64,000 nucleotides of DNA from Bifidobacterium sp. ESL0769 (GTDB lineage Bacteria; Actinomycetota; Actinomycetes; Actinomycetales; Bifidobacteriaceae): contig NZ_CP113918.1 in assembly GCF_029395495.1 (NCBI RefSeq), forward strand, positions 186,001 through 250,000. The letters are read 5' to 3'. The translations under genes and the position numbers were made by a program. Shown here in pieces: positions 43,962-52,229 of the stretch; positions within the stretch are counted from its first letter, which is position 1; each line of letters starts with the position of its first letter. The notes below the pieces were generated by a model. It had not been told where the DNA came from and searched no databases. It worked only from the letters and a program-made list of their open reading frames with translations.

Positions 43962-44660
43962 ATGGCTCGAATTTCTCGTGAGGTACAGGCGCTGTACGGA
44001 CTGTGCGCGGTTGCGCTGGTCGAGCAGCGGGCGGATTTGGACGGTGCCGACGACGTCGGTTTCGATATCGACCTGCCGGTTTTCAGCGTGGGTCGTGCTG
44101 CGAATTTGGCAAACATCCATCCCCAAACACTACGTCAATACGACCGTCAGGGCTTGATCGTTCCGCAGCGTACGGAAGGCGGCGCGCGCCGCTACTCCCT
44201 GCGTGACGTACACAAGCTCGCCGAAGCCCAGCGGATGAGCCAGGAAGATGGCATCAACCTCGCTGGCATCTCGCGGATTCTCGACCTGCAGGAAGAGAAC
44301 CGCCAGTTGCGGCGCGAGGTGAGGCGTCTCGAACGTCCGCGCGGTTCCAGTATTTTTGCGGCCGATTCCGATGGCGACATTACCGAGGTCCAGCGCTCGC
44401 GTCAGGCCCGTCGCTGGCGTCACGACGTTCAGGCCCATACTCGTCAGCTGCCAGGCCGTCCGTACTATGCCAACGATGCCGCCAATCCGTATGCATCGAA
44501 CGCACAACCGGACACACCTGGGGCTGGAGCTGACGCGGCAACGCAAGAGCAGAGTGTTGTCCACAAGCCTCGTCATGCCGCGAAGCCTAATGACGCTTCC
44601 CATTCCGACCCGTTCGTAGACCCTCGTTCGTTGGTCGTCTGGGGCAATTATTTCGACTGA
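43962..44660 (+). CDS. hspR: HspR, MerR-type heat shock repressor
   Basis: 232 aa, clearly longer than the usual 130-150. ATG 43962 is chosen over 43959 because GGAGGT sits 5 nt upstream. MerR-like HTH: PVFSVGRAANLANIHPQTLRQYDRQGLIVPQR, then GGARRYSLRDV (about residues 39-88), followed by a coiled-coil segment LDLQEENRQLRREVRRLERP. A 90-residue low-complexity tail follows. Together with DnaK as co-repressor it binds HAIR boxes; two are found upstream of dnaK, so the operon is self-limiting. Confidence 0.95.
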   Translation: MARISREVQALYGLCAVALVEQRADLDGADDVGFDIDLPVFSVGRAANLANIHPQTLRQYDRQGLIVPQRTEGGARRYSLRDVHKLAEAQRMSQEDGINLAGISRILDLQEENRQLRREVRRLERPRGSSIFAADSDGDITEVQRSRQARRWRHDVQAHTRQLPGRPYYANDAANPYASNAQPDTPGAGADAATQEQSVVHKPRHAAKPNDASHSDPFVDPRSLVVWGNYFD

Positions 44661-44742
44661 GGGATTACGGGGAATTGTTCGATCGCATTGATTGACCGGT
44701 TATTGACGGTTGGTTTTCGACGAGACTTTTAATAGATGTTAA

Positions 44743-44778
44743 AAAGCGTTCACTAGGGGATACCTAGTGGGCGCTTTC
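44743..44778 (+). terminator. terminator of the dnaK operon
   Basis: AAAGCG-TTCACTAGG pairs with CCTAGTG-GGCGCTTT around GGATA, then CTT. The stem of about 14 bp is strong in both directions. It overlaps the first 61-bp repeat unit. Confidence 0.75.
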
Positions 44779-44948
44779 TTGCATATTCGAAGGTGAATGC
44801 AAGAAATCAGCTGTTGAGCTCTTGTAAGTGGCCATTTTCTTGCATTGTTGCGAGAGAATGCTAGAAAACAGTCATTTATTGACGTTGAGTGACCGATTTC
44901 TCACATGATGATAGAGGAATTCTAGAAAATGGCCGGCTGCCGATTCTT
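44766..44948. repeat. 61-bp tandem repeat of hairpins (3 units)
   Basis: Units begin at AGTG 44766, 44827 and 44888. Each holds TTTCTTGCAT (or variant) and, 11 bp later, AATGCAAGAAA (or variant), so each can fold as a short hairpin; both arms repeat exactly every 61 bp. Unit 3 is the most diverged. No gene overlaps. Confidence 0.85.
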
Positions 44949-45170
44949 CGATAGTGGTATGCATTGCGTTTTGTTTTATGTGGGCCGGGCTGCGAGCGGC
45001 AGAATTAAAGCGAGTGCTTATGGCATGATAGAGGTGTACAAAACGTTGAATGGTGCCAGCACCATGTATCGCAGCGATTGTATGAGTGAACAAGCTGGCA
45101 TGGACGGATATGACGAGGTGGATTCCTTTTGGCTTTGCAACGGCAAAATAATGGAACGGGTTCTGGACGG
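44949..45170. other. intergenic region before the HAD gene
   Basis: 222 bp; with 44661-44948 the gap totals 510 bp. An open frame 44929-45177 ends across the HAD start, but it has no ribosome site or family and I do not call it. Confidence 0.4.
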
Positions 45171-46028
45171 ATGCTGAAGGCTGTGCTCTGGGATATGGAC
45201 GGCACGTTGATCGACTCGGAGCCTTACTGGCATCAGGTCGAAATGGGCATCGCCAGCGAACACGGCGGTTATTGGAGCGAGGACATTGGCTGGACTTGTT
45301 CTGGCAAGCCGGTTCCGCAAGTCGCACAAAAAATGGTGGACAACGGCACCAAATTGCCGGTCTCTGAAATACAGCGGCTCATGATTGAAGGCGTGGCTCG
45401 TAAGGAAGCGGAACACATGCCGTGGATCGAGGGCGTGGAAGACGTGTTGCGCTCGCTGGTAGCCGCCGGGATCCCGTCGGTTTTGGTGACGGCGTCGCCG
45501 CGACGCATGGCCGAGAACCTGGTGCGTCAGGCTCCTGAAGGCGCGTTCGTCGGCTACGTTTGTGGTGAAGACGACCTGCCCAAGAAGCCGAATCCCGCGC
45601 CGTACCTTGCCGCCGCAGAAGTCGTGGGTATTGAGGTTCCACGGGAGATACTTGTAGCAAACGGGATGACAAATCAGCTGGGCAGCAGTGCCAACGACCG
45701 TACCGGTGTTTCGTCTCAGGCACCGGATTCCGATAGTCTCGGTAATCAGGGCAACCGAAATGTTCCTGCCTCCGAGCATTCGGCGGAATTTGCGGACGAT
45801 ACGCAATTGGCTATTTTCCGTCACGAAATGGCGAGATGTGTAGCTCTCGAAGATTCCATGACTGGCATCGAGTCTGCGGCTGCTTCCGGTGCGACGACCA
45901 TCGCCCAGACCGGTTTCATCGGAACGGATACCTCTGCCGGCCCCCAGTTCGCCTCAATCAACAGCTACGACAACTTGACCGCCGAATCCCTAGAGCGTTA
46001 CGTCGAGCGGCGGCTGGCGGCGATATAG
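45171..46028 (+). CDS. HAD-superfamily phosphatase with low-complexity insert
   Basis: 285 aa from ATG 45171. HAD motif I is DMDGTLIDSEP (catalytic Asp at 9 and 11), motif II PSVLVTASPRR, motif III lysine in KKPNPAPYL, and motif IV ALEDSMTGIESAAASGA. These match the beta-phosphoglucomutase/phosphatase-like subfamily. Between motifs III and IV about 60 residues rich in Asn, Ser and Gly are inserted (about 172-232), which is not usual. Probably dephosphorylates a sugar phosphate or similar small molecule in the cytoplasm. Confidence 0.9.
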   Translation: MLKAVLWDMDGTLIDSEPYWHQVEMGIASEHGGYWSEDIGWTCSGKPVPQVAQKMVDNGTKLPVSEIQRLMIEGVARKEAEHMPWIEGVEDVLRSLVAAGIPSVLVTASPRRMAENLVRQAPEGAFVGYVCGEDDLPKKPNPAPYLAAAEVVGIEVPREILVANGMTNQLGSSANDRTGVSSQAPDSDSLGNQGNRNVPASEHSAEFADDTQLAIFRHEMARCVALEDSMTGIESAAASGATTIAQTGFIGTDTSAGPQFASINSYDNLTAESLERYVERRLAAI

Positions 46029-46114
46029 AAGAGGGTGGCGTGAGAAGGTGTATTGGTTCAAGGCCGATTTCGCTATATCTTGATTATCTCAATATCAATT
46101 GCTGAATTTTGTCA

Positions 46115-46164
46115 TTAACTATAATTGCAAAATATTGCCCAAATGGGTACTATTGTAACTATAG
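46115..46164 (+). promoter_or_regulatory. likely operator of the DinJ/YafQ-type module
   Basis: CCCAAATGGG at 46138-46147 is a perfect 4-bp-arm palindrome 28 bp before the antitoxin start, flanked by repeated ACTAT words. Antitoxins of this family autoregulate by binding such sites. Confidence 0.5.
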
Positions 46165-46175
46165 AGGTGACAAAT

Positions 46176-46436
46176 ATGGCAACTATAGCAAAAACTCGAA
46201 TGCAGATTCGTATCGACCCGACTCTCAAGGAACAGGGTGAGAAGTTGTTCCATTCGTTGGGTATCGATTTATCGAGCGCGGTCAGCATGTTTGTGGCGCA
46301 GGCTGTTCACGACGGAGGTATGCCGTTCCGTCCGGTTGCGGATCCGCTGATGGCGGCTGTGCGAAAAGCCGAGGCTGAACCTGCGGAATATGTAGGCAGC
46401 GCGCAAAACGTGAGGGACATGATTGATGCCCTATAA
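46176..46436 (+). CDS. RelB/DinJ-family antitoxin
   Basis: 86 aa from ATG 46176 (GAGGTGA 6 nt upstream). Ribbon-helix-helix start TRMQIRIDPTLKEQGEKLFHSLGIDLSSAVSMFVAQAV is typical DinJ/RelB, followed by GGMPFRP and a charged C-terminus that should wrap the toxin. It neutralises the toxin encoded 11 nt into its own end and represses the operon. Confidence 0.92.
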   Translation: MATIAKTRMQIRIDPTLKEQGEKLFHSLGIDLSSAVSMFVAQAVHDGGMPFRPVADPLMAAVRKAEAEPAEYVGSAQNVRDMIDAL

Positions 46437-46707
46437 CTTCAAGGTCAGCCCGCAGTTCAAGCGTGATGTGAAGGTGATGAAACGCCGGCACCGAGATATG
46501 ACTCCTCTCAAAGAGGCTATTGGAGCGTTGGCCGTCAACGACACGGATCTGCTTGCTGGAAGTTATCGTGACCACAAGCTCACTGGTGGACTTTCGGGTT
46601 ACCGTGAGCTACATATCGAAGGCGACTGGTTGTTGGTCTATAAGAAACAGAAATCAACAGTAACTATTGTGCTTATGCGTACTGGTACGCACGACCAGCT
46701 GTTCTAA
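46426..46707 (+). CDS. YafQ/RelE-superfamily mRNA interferase toxin
   Basis: 93 aa from ATG 46426 with GAGGGA 8 nt upstream; overlaps the antitoxin by 11 nt. YafQ-type landmarks: SPQFKRDVKVMKRRHRDM, DHKLTGGLSGYRELHIEGDWLLVY and the end LMRTGTHDQLF. The His and Asp residues of the catalytic patch (DHKL, THDQLF) are present, so the toxin appears intact. It would cut mRNA on the ribosome when the antitoxin is degraded. Confidence 0.92.
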   Translation: MPYNFKVSPQFKRDVKVMKRRHRDMTPLKEAIGALAVNDTDLLAGSYRDHKLTGGLSGYRELHIEGDWLLVYKKQKSTVTIVLMRTGTHDQLF

Positions 46708-46736
46708 GGAAGATTTCTCCAAAGAAGGAGGGTGTT

Positions 46737-46907
46737 TTGCGGGAGAACTACAGGGCAAAAGGCGGGGTCGAGGTCACCGACGAGATGATTGACCAGTGGG
46801 ACAAGGATGCCGATAACGGCATCTACCATGGCACTCCCGGTAAGCTTGTTGTTAACAAGCCGCTGGAGCATCCGCCGCTGTATGAGGAACCGACGGTAAT
46901 TGCATAA
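46737..46907 (+). CDS. small ORF after the toxin gene
   Basis: 56 aa from TTG 46737, with AAGGAGGG 6-7 nt upstream and a position 29 bp after the toxin stop. Sequence includes EVTDEMIDQWDKDADNGIYHGTPGKLVVNKPLEHPP; similar short acidic proteins with an NGIYHGTPG segment are, from memory, found near toxin-antitoxin genes in actinobacteria, but I name no family. A good ribosome site makes translation plausible. Confidence 0.6.
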   Translation: MRENYRAKGGVEVTDEMIDQWDKDADNGIYHGTPGKLVVNKPLEHPPLYEEPTVIA

Positions 46908-46954
46908 TCTGCTGATTAACGGCCTTATTGAATTTTGTGTACCTGTATGTGCAC

Positions 46955-47833
46955 CTAAAACGTATTTTTCGGTTCTTTGGATGGTTTACCGGTAATGTGT
47001 TGAAGTCTTTCAAATACAGGTTGAATCAACGCGGATTCATCGGGATGTGATTCAAGGAATGTCTGAATCCCTGCAAGGCTGTTATTGAAGATTTGTTTTT
47101 GGCCAGAAGTTATGGTGTCGATATTCGCGGAGTTAGCGAATGTGTTCAGTAACTTTTCAATGGGCTGGTCGTCCACTCCGGCTGTGCCGGCGTGAACGGT
47201 TTCGATTATATCGCCGTCGCGATTCGCAATACTTGCCATGTCAACGTTACCGGTCTTCAAAAGTAGACGTAGGGTCTGGGGAATCTGCTGCATGGCTTTA
47301 TCGTGGTACGCGGGATCGGTCCACCGTCCGCTTCCGTTGGTTTCAACTTGGCGTATGTAGCGCATAACAATACCGGCGAGGGAGAGTATCGGAGGAACGA
47401 CAAGGGCAATGAGACGAGTCTGGAATCCTACCTGATGAAAGTCGCGTAGTGTCTTGGCGTTGGAATCCGGATGATTGAAAGTCGTTTCGATGATAGTGCT
47501 TACGCGTCGGTGTCTGAGATAATCAAGGGACATGCTAACCCAAGCGCCTGAAGCCTGACTCGTTGCCGAGGGCATCAGTAAGGGGTCAGCATCCATTAGC
47601 TGGTCGTAATCAGGATGATGGGTTCTTAAATCATCTCCGTTTATTTCTATAGCATTGTTCCGGGAAGCTATGCTCGCAATGGCTTTGGTTTTTCCGGCTC
47701 CAGGCTGGGCACCGACCATGAATAAAACAGGCTGTTCGATTTTGGTTCTGCCTGCAATTTCCGAATCGAGAATGGGCGCTATTTCTGTATCGAAAATAGC
47801 TTGTAAGGTTGAGTCAGAAAGAATCCTGTTCAT
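46955..47833 (-). CDS. zeta-toxin-like kinase
   Basis: 292 aa. Walker A GAQPGAGKTK (residues 41-50), then INGDDLRTHHPDY, the zeta-family catalytic region with its Asp and HPDY, and ETTFNHPDSNAKTLRDF. Zeta toxins phosphorylate UDP-N-acetylglucosamine and block wall synthesis. The start overlaps the upstream small gene by one base (TGATG), so the two are coupled, as for antitoxin-toxin pairs. Intact motifs suggest activity. Confidence 0.9.
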   Translation of the reverse strand: MNRILSDSTLQAIFDTEIAPILDSEIAGRTKIEQPVLFMVGAQPGAGKTKAIASIASRNNAIEINGDDLRTHHPDYDQLMDADPLLMPSATSQASGAWVSMSLDYLRHRRVSTIIETTFNHPDSNAKTLRDFHQVGFQTRLIALVVPPILSLAGIVMRYIRQVETNGSGRWTDPAYHDKAMQQIPQTLRLLLKTGNVDMASIANRDGDIIETVHAGTAGVDDQPIEKLLNTFANSANIDTITSGQKQIFNNSLAGIQTFLESHPDESALIQPVFERLQHITGKPSKEPKNTF

Positions 47834-48150
47834 CAGACATAGGCAACTTGTCGGTCGGATTTATTGTCGCGTTTGCCGGTGAGACGCATCGCAAGTTCCT
47901 CAACCTGTAACAGCACGGATTGGTCGTCGCACAATTGACGCAATTGATTGGTCGTATCAAGCACAGACTGCTTGTCGTTCGCGTCGATGCCGGATACCCA
48001 GCGTCGTACGCCACTGATGTTTTTGAGCAAGGCTTCGCGTTGGTTCGTGTTAGAGGATTGCTTGAGTCTGCGCGAGTACTTTCCGACGAGCCGGTTCGCG
48101 GTTTCACGCATGGTGTCGTAAATCATAGGATCATATGTCTCGGTACTCAT
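47833..48150 (-). CDS. epsilon-like antitoxin partner of the zeta toxin
   Basis: 105 aa, all helical and charged, no HTH visible. MSTETYDPMIYDTMRETANRLVGKYSRRL then helices with VSGIDANDKQSVLDTTNQLRQL. Size, helical content and coupling to the zeta gene fit an epsilon-type antitoxin, though sequence similarity to known ones is not obvious. A GAGGCGAAAT stretch lies near the start. Confidence 0.75.
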   Translation of the reverse strand: MSTETYDPMIYDTMRETANRLVGKYSRRLKQSSNTNQREALLKNISGVRRWVSGIDANDKQSVLDTTNQLRQLCDDQSVLLQVEELAMRLTGKRDNKSDRQVAYV

Positions 48151-48312
48151 TTCGCCTCTACCGGTTAGCCGTTATTCGTTGTTACAGTCTAAGCTATCAC
48201 TTTTGCGTTTCAATTGAGCGCAGGGGGAATAAAAGCGGTTCGAGGCTTCTAATATTTGGAATATCTTGAAATAATAAAAGGGCTTCCAAGAAAATCTCGA
48301 AAACCCGCAAAG

Positions 48313-48385
48313 TGGAGCTGATGGTAATCGAAACCACGACCTCTTCGATGCGAACGAAGCGCTCTACCAACTGAGCTACAGCCCC
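48313..48385 (-). tRNA. tRNA-Ala (anticodon CGC)
   Basis: 73 nt without encoded CCA. Acceptor GGGGCTG pairs with CAGCTCC (one G-U), D-arm GCTCAGTTGGTAGAGC, anticodon stem CTTCG/CGAAG around TTCGCAT, T-arm with TTCGATT. Anticodon CGC (+ strand 48350-48352) reads GCG alanine codons, common in this GC-rich genome. Confidence 0.95.
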
Positions 48386-48616
48386 ATGCCGCCCAAGTTC
48401 ATCACTCAAGACAACGTTACATATTCTAGTACAACCCAATCCCAAGCACAATTCGGCGGGTTGACGGCAATGAACGGCAATGATCGAGCGAAATGACAAA
48501 GGCCGCTAAGATCCTTGCTTAGTCGGTCATTTCCAGCGTGTTCCCGATAAGTGACCGGCTCGATATGGCCGGATTTTTGACATGGCATCGTTGGGTAACT
48601 GTTTGTGATTGAATTT

Positions 48617-48632
48617 ATGTGAGCGGTAACAT
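48617..48632. promoter_or_regulatory. LacI-type operator before araD
   Basis: ATGTGAGCGGTAACAT has 12 of 16 bases in dyad symmetry with central CG, the LacI-family operator style, 94 bp before the gene. The regulator is not next to it. Confidence 0.55.
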
Positions 48633-48726
48633 GGATGTTGTAAGGTGGAATTAACAAAAAGGATATGAATGACTGCCAGTGACGTGGAAGTCGCGTTTGC
48701 GGTAATCGTGATTGAAAGGAATAAAT

Positions 48727-49419
48727 ATGACTACTTTGGATGATTTTGGGCCTGAGGTCCGCGCCGAGGTCAAGCAGGTGCGCGAGGTCGTCGCTTCGTT
48801 GCATGAGCAGCTGATTAAGTGGAACCTCGTCGTGTGGACCGCCGGCAACGTTTCGCAGCGTTTGCGTACGGCTGATTTGATGGTCATTAAGCCTTCCGGA
48901 ATGCGCTATGAGAGCCTGACTCCGGAGTCGATGGTGGTCTGTGACTTGAACGGCGATCCGGTTGACGGCTTGGCTGGCCCTAGCTCCGACACCAAGTCTC
49001 ATGCTTATATTTATCGCAATATGCCTGACGTCTACGGAGTTGTGCACACCCATTCCACCTACGCCACGGCTTGGGCGGCCACTGGCCAGAACATTCCGTG
49101 CGGCCTGACGATGATGGGCGACGAGTTCGGCGGTCCGGTTCCGGTCGGCCCCTTCGAGCTCATTGGCTCGGAAGCCATCGGCAAGGGCGTGGTGGATACG
49201 CTGAAGAAGTATCCTCATTCCCCGGCAGTGCTGATGCAGAACCATGGCCCCTTCACCATCGGCAAGGACGGCGAGGCTGCCGTCAAGGCTGCTGCGATGA
49301 CTGAAGAAGTGGCGCACACGATGTGGGCCGCCCGTCAGATCGGCGACATCATTCCGATCGCGCAGGAAGACATCGATAAGCTGAACGACCGTTACCAGAA
49401 CGTCTACGGCCAGCACTGA
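48727..49419 (+). CDS. araD: L-ribulose-5-phosphate 4-epimerase
   Basis: 230 aa from ATG 48727 (GAAAGGA 7 nt upstream). Class II aldolase/AraD landmarks: WTAGNVSQRLRTADLMVIKPSGMRYESL, then VVHTHSTYATAWAATGQNIPC with the two zinc His residues, and LMQNHGPFTIGKDGEAAVKAA with the third. The enzyme converts L-ribulose 5-phosphate to D-xylulose 5-phosphate, which enters the phosphoketolase route. It stands alone here; araA and araB are not in the window. A perfect terminator follows. Confidence 0.95.
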   Translation: MTTLDDFGPEVRAEVKQVREVVASLHEQLIKWNLVVWTAGNVSQRLRTADLMVIKPSGMRYESLTPESMVVCDLNGDPVDGLAGPSSDTKSHAYIYRNMPDVYGVVHTHSTYATAWAATGQNIPCGLTMMGDEFGGPVPVGPFELIGSEAIGKGVVDTLKKYPHSPAVLMQNHGPFTIGKDGEAAVKAAAMTEEVAHTMWAARQIGDIIPIAQEDIDKLNDRYQNVYGQH

Positions 49420-49439
49420 AAATATGGAGCGTCATCGCG

Positions 49440-49490
49440 CCGCCGACGACTTTGACGTACCTTAAGTACGCCTTCGTCGACGGCGACACG
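49440..49490. repeat. long GC-rich imperfect palindrome
   Basis: CGCCGCCGACGAC ... GACGTACCTTAAGTACGCC ... GTCGACGGCG can fold into one long imperfect stem centred on CTTAAG. It reads like an extragenic palindromic element. Only this copy was found by eye in the window. Confidence 0.55.
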
Positions 49491-49546
49491 ATGCCACACA
49501 CATATTTCGGTTTTTATGTTAATGGACCGCTAAGCCTCAATAGGAT

Positions 49547-49589
49547 AACAATTGGGCACTCCCTAAGAATTCTAGGGAGTGCCCAATTT
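49547..49589 (+). terminator. terminator after araD
   Basis: AATTGGGCACTCCCTA pairs perfectly with TAGGGAGTGCCCAATT around AGAATTC, then TATTATTT. It also suits the convergent lut operon on the other strand. Confidence 0.9.
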
Positions 49590-49649
49590 ATTATTTCAGC
49601 TGTAATCCATCGCCTGTGACTAGTCAGGCGGCAGATAAACTGACGCCAA

Positions 49650-50351
49650 TTACATGTCTTCGACGACCAGATAGGTCATATCCAGCGGGCCGTGGACGCC
49701 GACGACCAGAACCATTTCGATATCGCCGGTAGATGAGGTGCCGGTGATGAAGTTGATGTTCGAGGTCTTGAGCTCGCCCGACTTCAAAGCCGGTTCGTAG
49801 TAGTCCATCGCCTGACGGGTGCGTGCGACGATCTTCGATTTGCGGATGATACTCAGGTAGTGCACCGGCAGGAAGTGGAAGGCGCGGCCCTGGCCGGGTG
49901 TGGTCGGAGCGGTGATGGTGCAGGATTCCGCACACAGGAAGTCGGCGAAACCGATGGCCGCCTCCGAGTGGTTCGCGGTGTCGATGTTGACTTCGCGTCC
50001 GGCACCCGGGACCCAGAACGAGGGCTTCGGATCGAGCCCATCGCGCCACTCTTCAAGTCCGAAGGCCTGATAGTTCTCGTCGTAGGTCGGCAGCAGCAGC
50101 CTGCCGTCGGCTTTCGCCGCGATGAACTTGTTGAGCGCCGTGGGGAGCTCCGCCTTGGTGGTGGTCTGGAAATCGACATGCACGGCAGGCGCGTTCTGTC
50201 GCGCGATTTCAAGCAGCTCATCCTGGCTATGCCCGGAAAGCGTGCTCTCCGGAAGGTCGTTGACCGGGGTCATGGGATGATTCTTGAGCTGATGGCGCGG
50301 ACGCCCGCTCTTCGCTGCTAGATAATCAAGAAATACTTCGCGGTCGGTCAT
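49650..50351 (-). CDS. lutC: LutC, LUD-domain lactate utilisation protein
   Basis: 233 aa. LUD (DUF162) domain with IGFADFLCAESCTITAP, LPVHYLSIIRKSKIV and FITGTSSTGDIEMVLVVGVHGP, the usual LutC C-terminal motif. In Bacillus the LutABC complex oxidises L-lactate to pyruvate. Starts 3 nt after the lutB stop. Last gene of the operon. Confidence 0.95.
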   Translation of the reverse strand: MTDREVFLDYLAAKSGRPRHQLKNHPMTPVNDLPESTLSGHSQDELLEIARQNAPAVHVDFQTTTKAELPTALNKFIAAKADGRLLLPTYDENYQAFGLEEWRDGLDPKPSFWVPGAGREVNIDTANHSEAAIGFADFLCAESCTITAPTTPGQGRAFHFLPVHYLSIIRKSKIVARTRQAMDYYEPALKSGELKTSNINFITGTSSTGDIEMVLVVGVHGPLDMTYLVVEDM

Positions 50352-50354
50352 TGC

Positions 50355-52229
50355 TCAGTCCTTCTTTCCATCTGTTGCGGCATCGCTCGGCGCGGCCGGA
50401 TTCGTCGGATTGTTCGCCACGGCTTGTTTCAGCACCGGGTTGGTGGCAGCTGCAGAAGCAGCCTTCTTGCCGTAATTGCCGGTTCCGGCCTCCTCGATCG
50501 ATCCCAAAGCCACCGGCACGGTTGCGTCGCTCAATGGCGCCCTCTCCAAGAGGCCGTCCTTTGCGGATTTGCGCGCCGAAACGCTGTTGTCGTACGAGCC
50601 GAAGTCGGGGGTGTTGGGATTCTGCGCCAGAATCTGCCGCTGTGCCTTGTTGAACTCCTCGTTGTTGCCTGCGGCCTTGTACTGCTTGGTCTTGCGGTCG
50701 TTGAACCACGTGCGGAAGTTCTTGGAATGGGCCGGCGGTTCCGGCAGGTCGCGGACCTTGGTCCACCCGCCGAAGACGAACGGCATCCATTCCTCATGCT
50801 TGCCGTTTTCGTCCAAGTTCTTGGCGGTGTCGGGAACGCGTCGTCCGGTGGCCGGATCCTTGATGCCCTTCTTGGCGATGGTGTTCATCGCGACGTGATC
50901 GAAGGTGAGCGCGGTGTGGAAGAGCGAGGAATGGCCGGTGCCAATACCGACGACCTTCATCACGGTGTCGGCGATCAGGTCGCCCATGTGCTTGTCGTTC
51001 ATCTCGATCTCGCGGTGTTTCAGAATCATCTCGTGCAGCGGAATCTTGACCGGGCAGGTCGCGGTGCAGGCCGAACACAGCGAGCACGCATACGGCAAAT
51101 CGTGGAACTCGTCGTAGTCGCCTTGCAGCAACGGGGAGAGCACGACGCCGATGGGCCCCGGATAGATGGAGCCGTAGCCCTTGCCGCCGATGTTGCGGTA
51201 GATCGGGCAGACGTTGAGGCAGGAAGCGCAGCGGATGCACTGCAGAATCGGTTCGAACTCGGTGCCGAGTGCATTGGAACGCCCGTTGTCGACGATGACC
51301 ACGTAGAAGTCCTCGGGTCCGTCGGCTTCGTCGGGAAGCTTCGGCGAAACGAAGCTGCAGTAGGAGGTGAGCTTGGAACCGACGGCGGAACGGACCAGCA
51401 TATTGTCCATTGTTTCCGCTTCGCGCAGCGTCGGGACGATACGCTCCATACCCATGACGACCACCTGCGTGGGGGCGATGGACATCGAAAGATCGGCGTT
51501 GCCTTCGTTGGTGACGATGTTGACCATGCCTTGGTCAGCGACGGCGAAATTGCAGCCGGTGATGGACATGTCGGCTTCGAGGAAGCGCTCGCGCAGCACC
51601 TTGCGGGAGAAACGGGCTTCGTGCTGCGGATCGTTGTCGCCGGTATAGCCGATCTTGCGGAAGAGCTCGAGCACTTGGTCGCGGTTCTTGTGCAGCGCCG
51701 GGAAGACCAAGTGGGAAGGTTCGTCCCAGTTGTCGAGCTCAAGAATGAACTCGGCCAAGTCGGTTTCGGTGACCTTGACATCCGGTATCTTCAGCAGTGC
51801 CTTGTCAAGCCCGATTTCGGAGGTGACCATGGACTTCGGCTTGACGATCTTGTGCGCCTGCTTTTTCTTCACCAGATCGGTGATGAAATCACGCGCCTCC
51901 ACGTCGGTCTGCGCGAAGAAGACGTGCCCGCCCCGCTTTTCGACGTTGTCGGAGAATTCCTCGAGGTAGTCGGGCAGGTAACGGATGCACTGCTGGCGAA
52001 TCTGCTCGCCAAGGTCGCGCCAGCCTTCCCAGTTGCCGAGCTCGGCACGGGCGGTCTCACGCTTGACCCACTGCGCGTCCTGCGCATTGGAAATGGCCTT
52101 GTGTGCGAACTTGTCCTTCTCGTTGATTTTGACGCGGGTGACGAAATTGGGATCGCCATATTGCAGCATCGTGCCGGTCTTCTTGCCGGTGCGCTTGAAC
52201 ATGGTGTCGTCCATCTGGGTGTCGCTCAT
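50355..52229 (-). CDS. lutB: LutB, iron-sulfur lactate utilisation protein with long C-terminal extension
   Basis: 624 aa against about 475 in Bacillus. LUD-like N-terminal part (with ITGCNFAVADQGMVNIVTNEGNADLS), then two 4Fe-4S motifs CIRCASCLNVCP and CSLCSACTATCP. The last 100 residues, after FRTWFNDRK, are an Ala/Asn-rich low-complexity tail absent from canonical LutB. Its ATG overlaps the lutA stop by 4 nt. It should pass electrons from lactate; the tail could be a docking or disordered extension. Confidence 0.95.
   Translation of the reverse strand: MSDTQMDDTMFKRTGKKTGTMLQYGDPNFVTRVKINEKDKFAHKAISNAQDAQWVKRETARAELGNWEGWRDLGEQIRQQCIRYLPDYLEEFSDNVEKRGGHVFFAQTDVEARDFITDLVKKKQAHKIVKPKSMVTSEIGLDKALLKIPDVKVTETDLAEFILELDNWDEPSHLVFPALHKNRDQVLELFRKIGYTGDNDPQHEARFSRKVLRERFLEADMSITGCNFAVADQGMVNIVTNEGNADLSMSIAPTQVVVMGMERIVPTLREAETMDNMLVRSAVGSKLTSYCSFVSPKLPDEADGPEDFYVVIVDNGRSNALGTEFEPILQCIRCASCLNVCPIYRNIGGKGYGSIYPGPIGVVLSPLLQGDYDEFHDLPYACSLCSACTATCPVKIPLHEMILKHREIEMNDKHMGDLIADTVMKVVGIGTGHSSLFHTALTFDHVAMNTIAKKGIKDPATGRRVPDTAKNLDENGKHEEWMPFVFGGWTKVRDLPEPPAHSKNFRTWFNDRKTKQYKAAGNNEEFNKAQRQILAQNPNTPDFGSYDNSVSARKSAKDGLLERAPLSDATVPVALGSIEEAGTGNYGKKAASAAATNPVLKQAVANNPTNPAAPSDAATDGKKD

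Noticed and set aside
44929..45177. 82-aa frame ending across the HAD start codon
   Set aside because: Starts inside the repeat units, no ribosome site and no family.
46115..46150. second promoter-like element read as a riboswitch
   Set aside because: Only a short palindrome and repeated words; no conserved aptamer fold.
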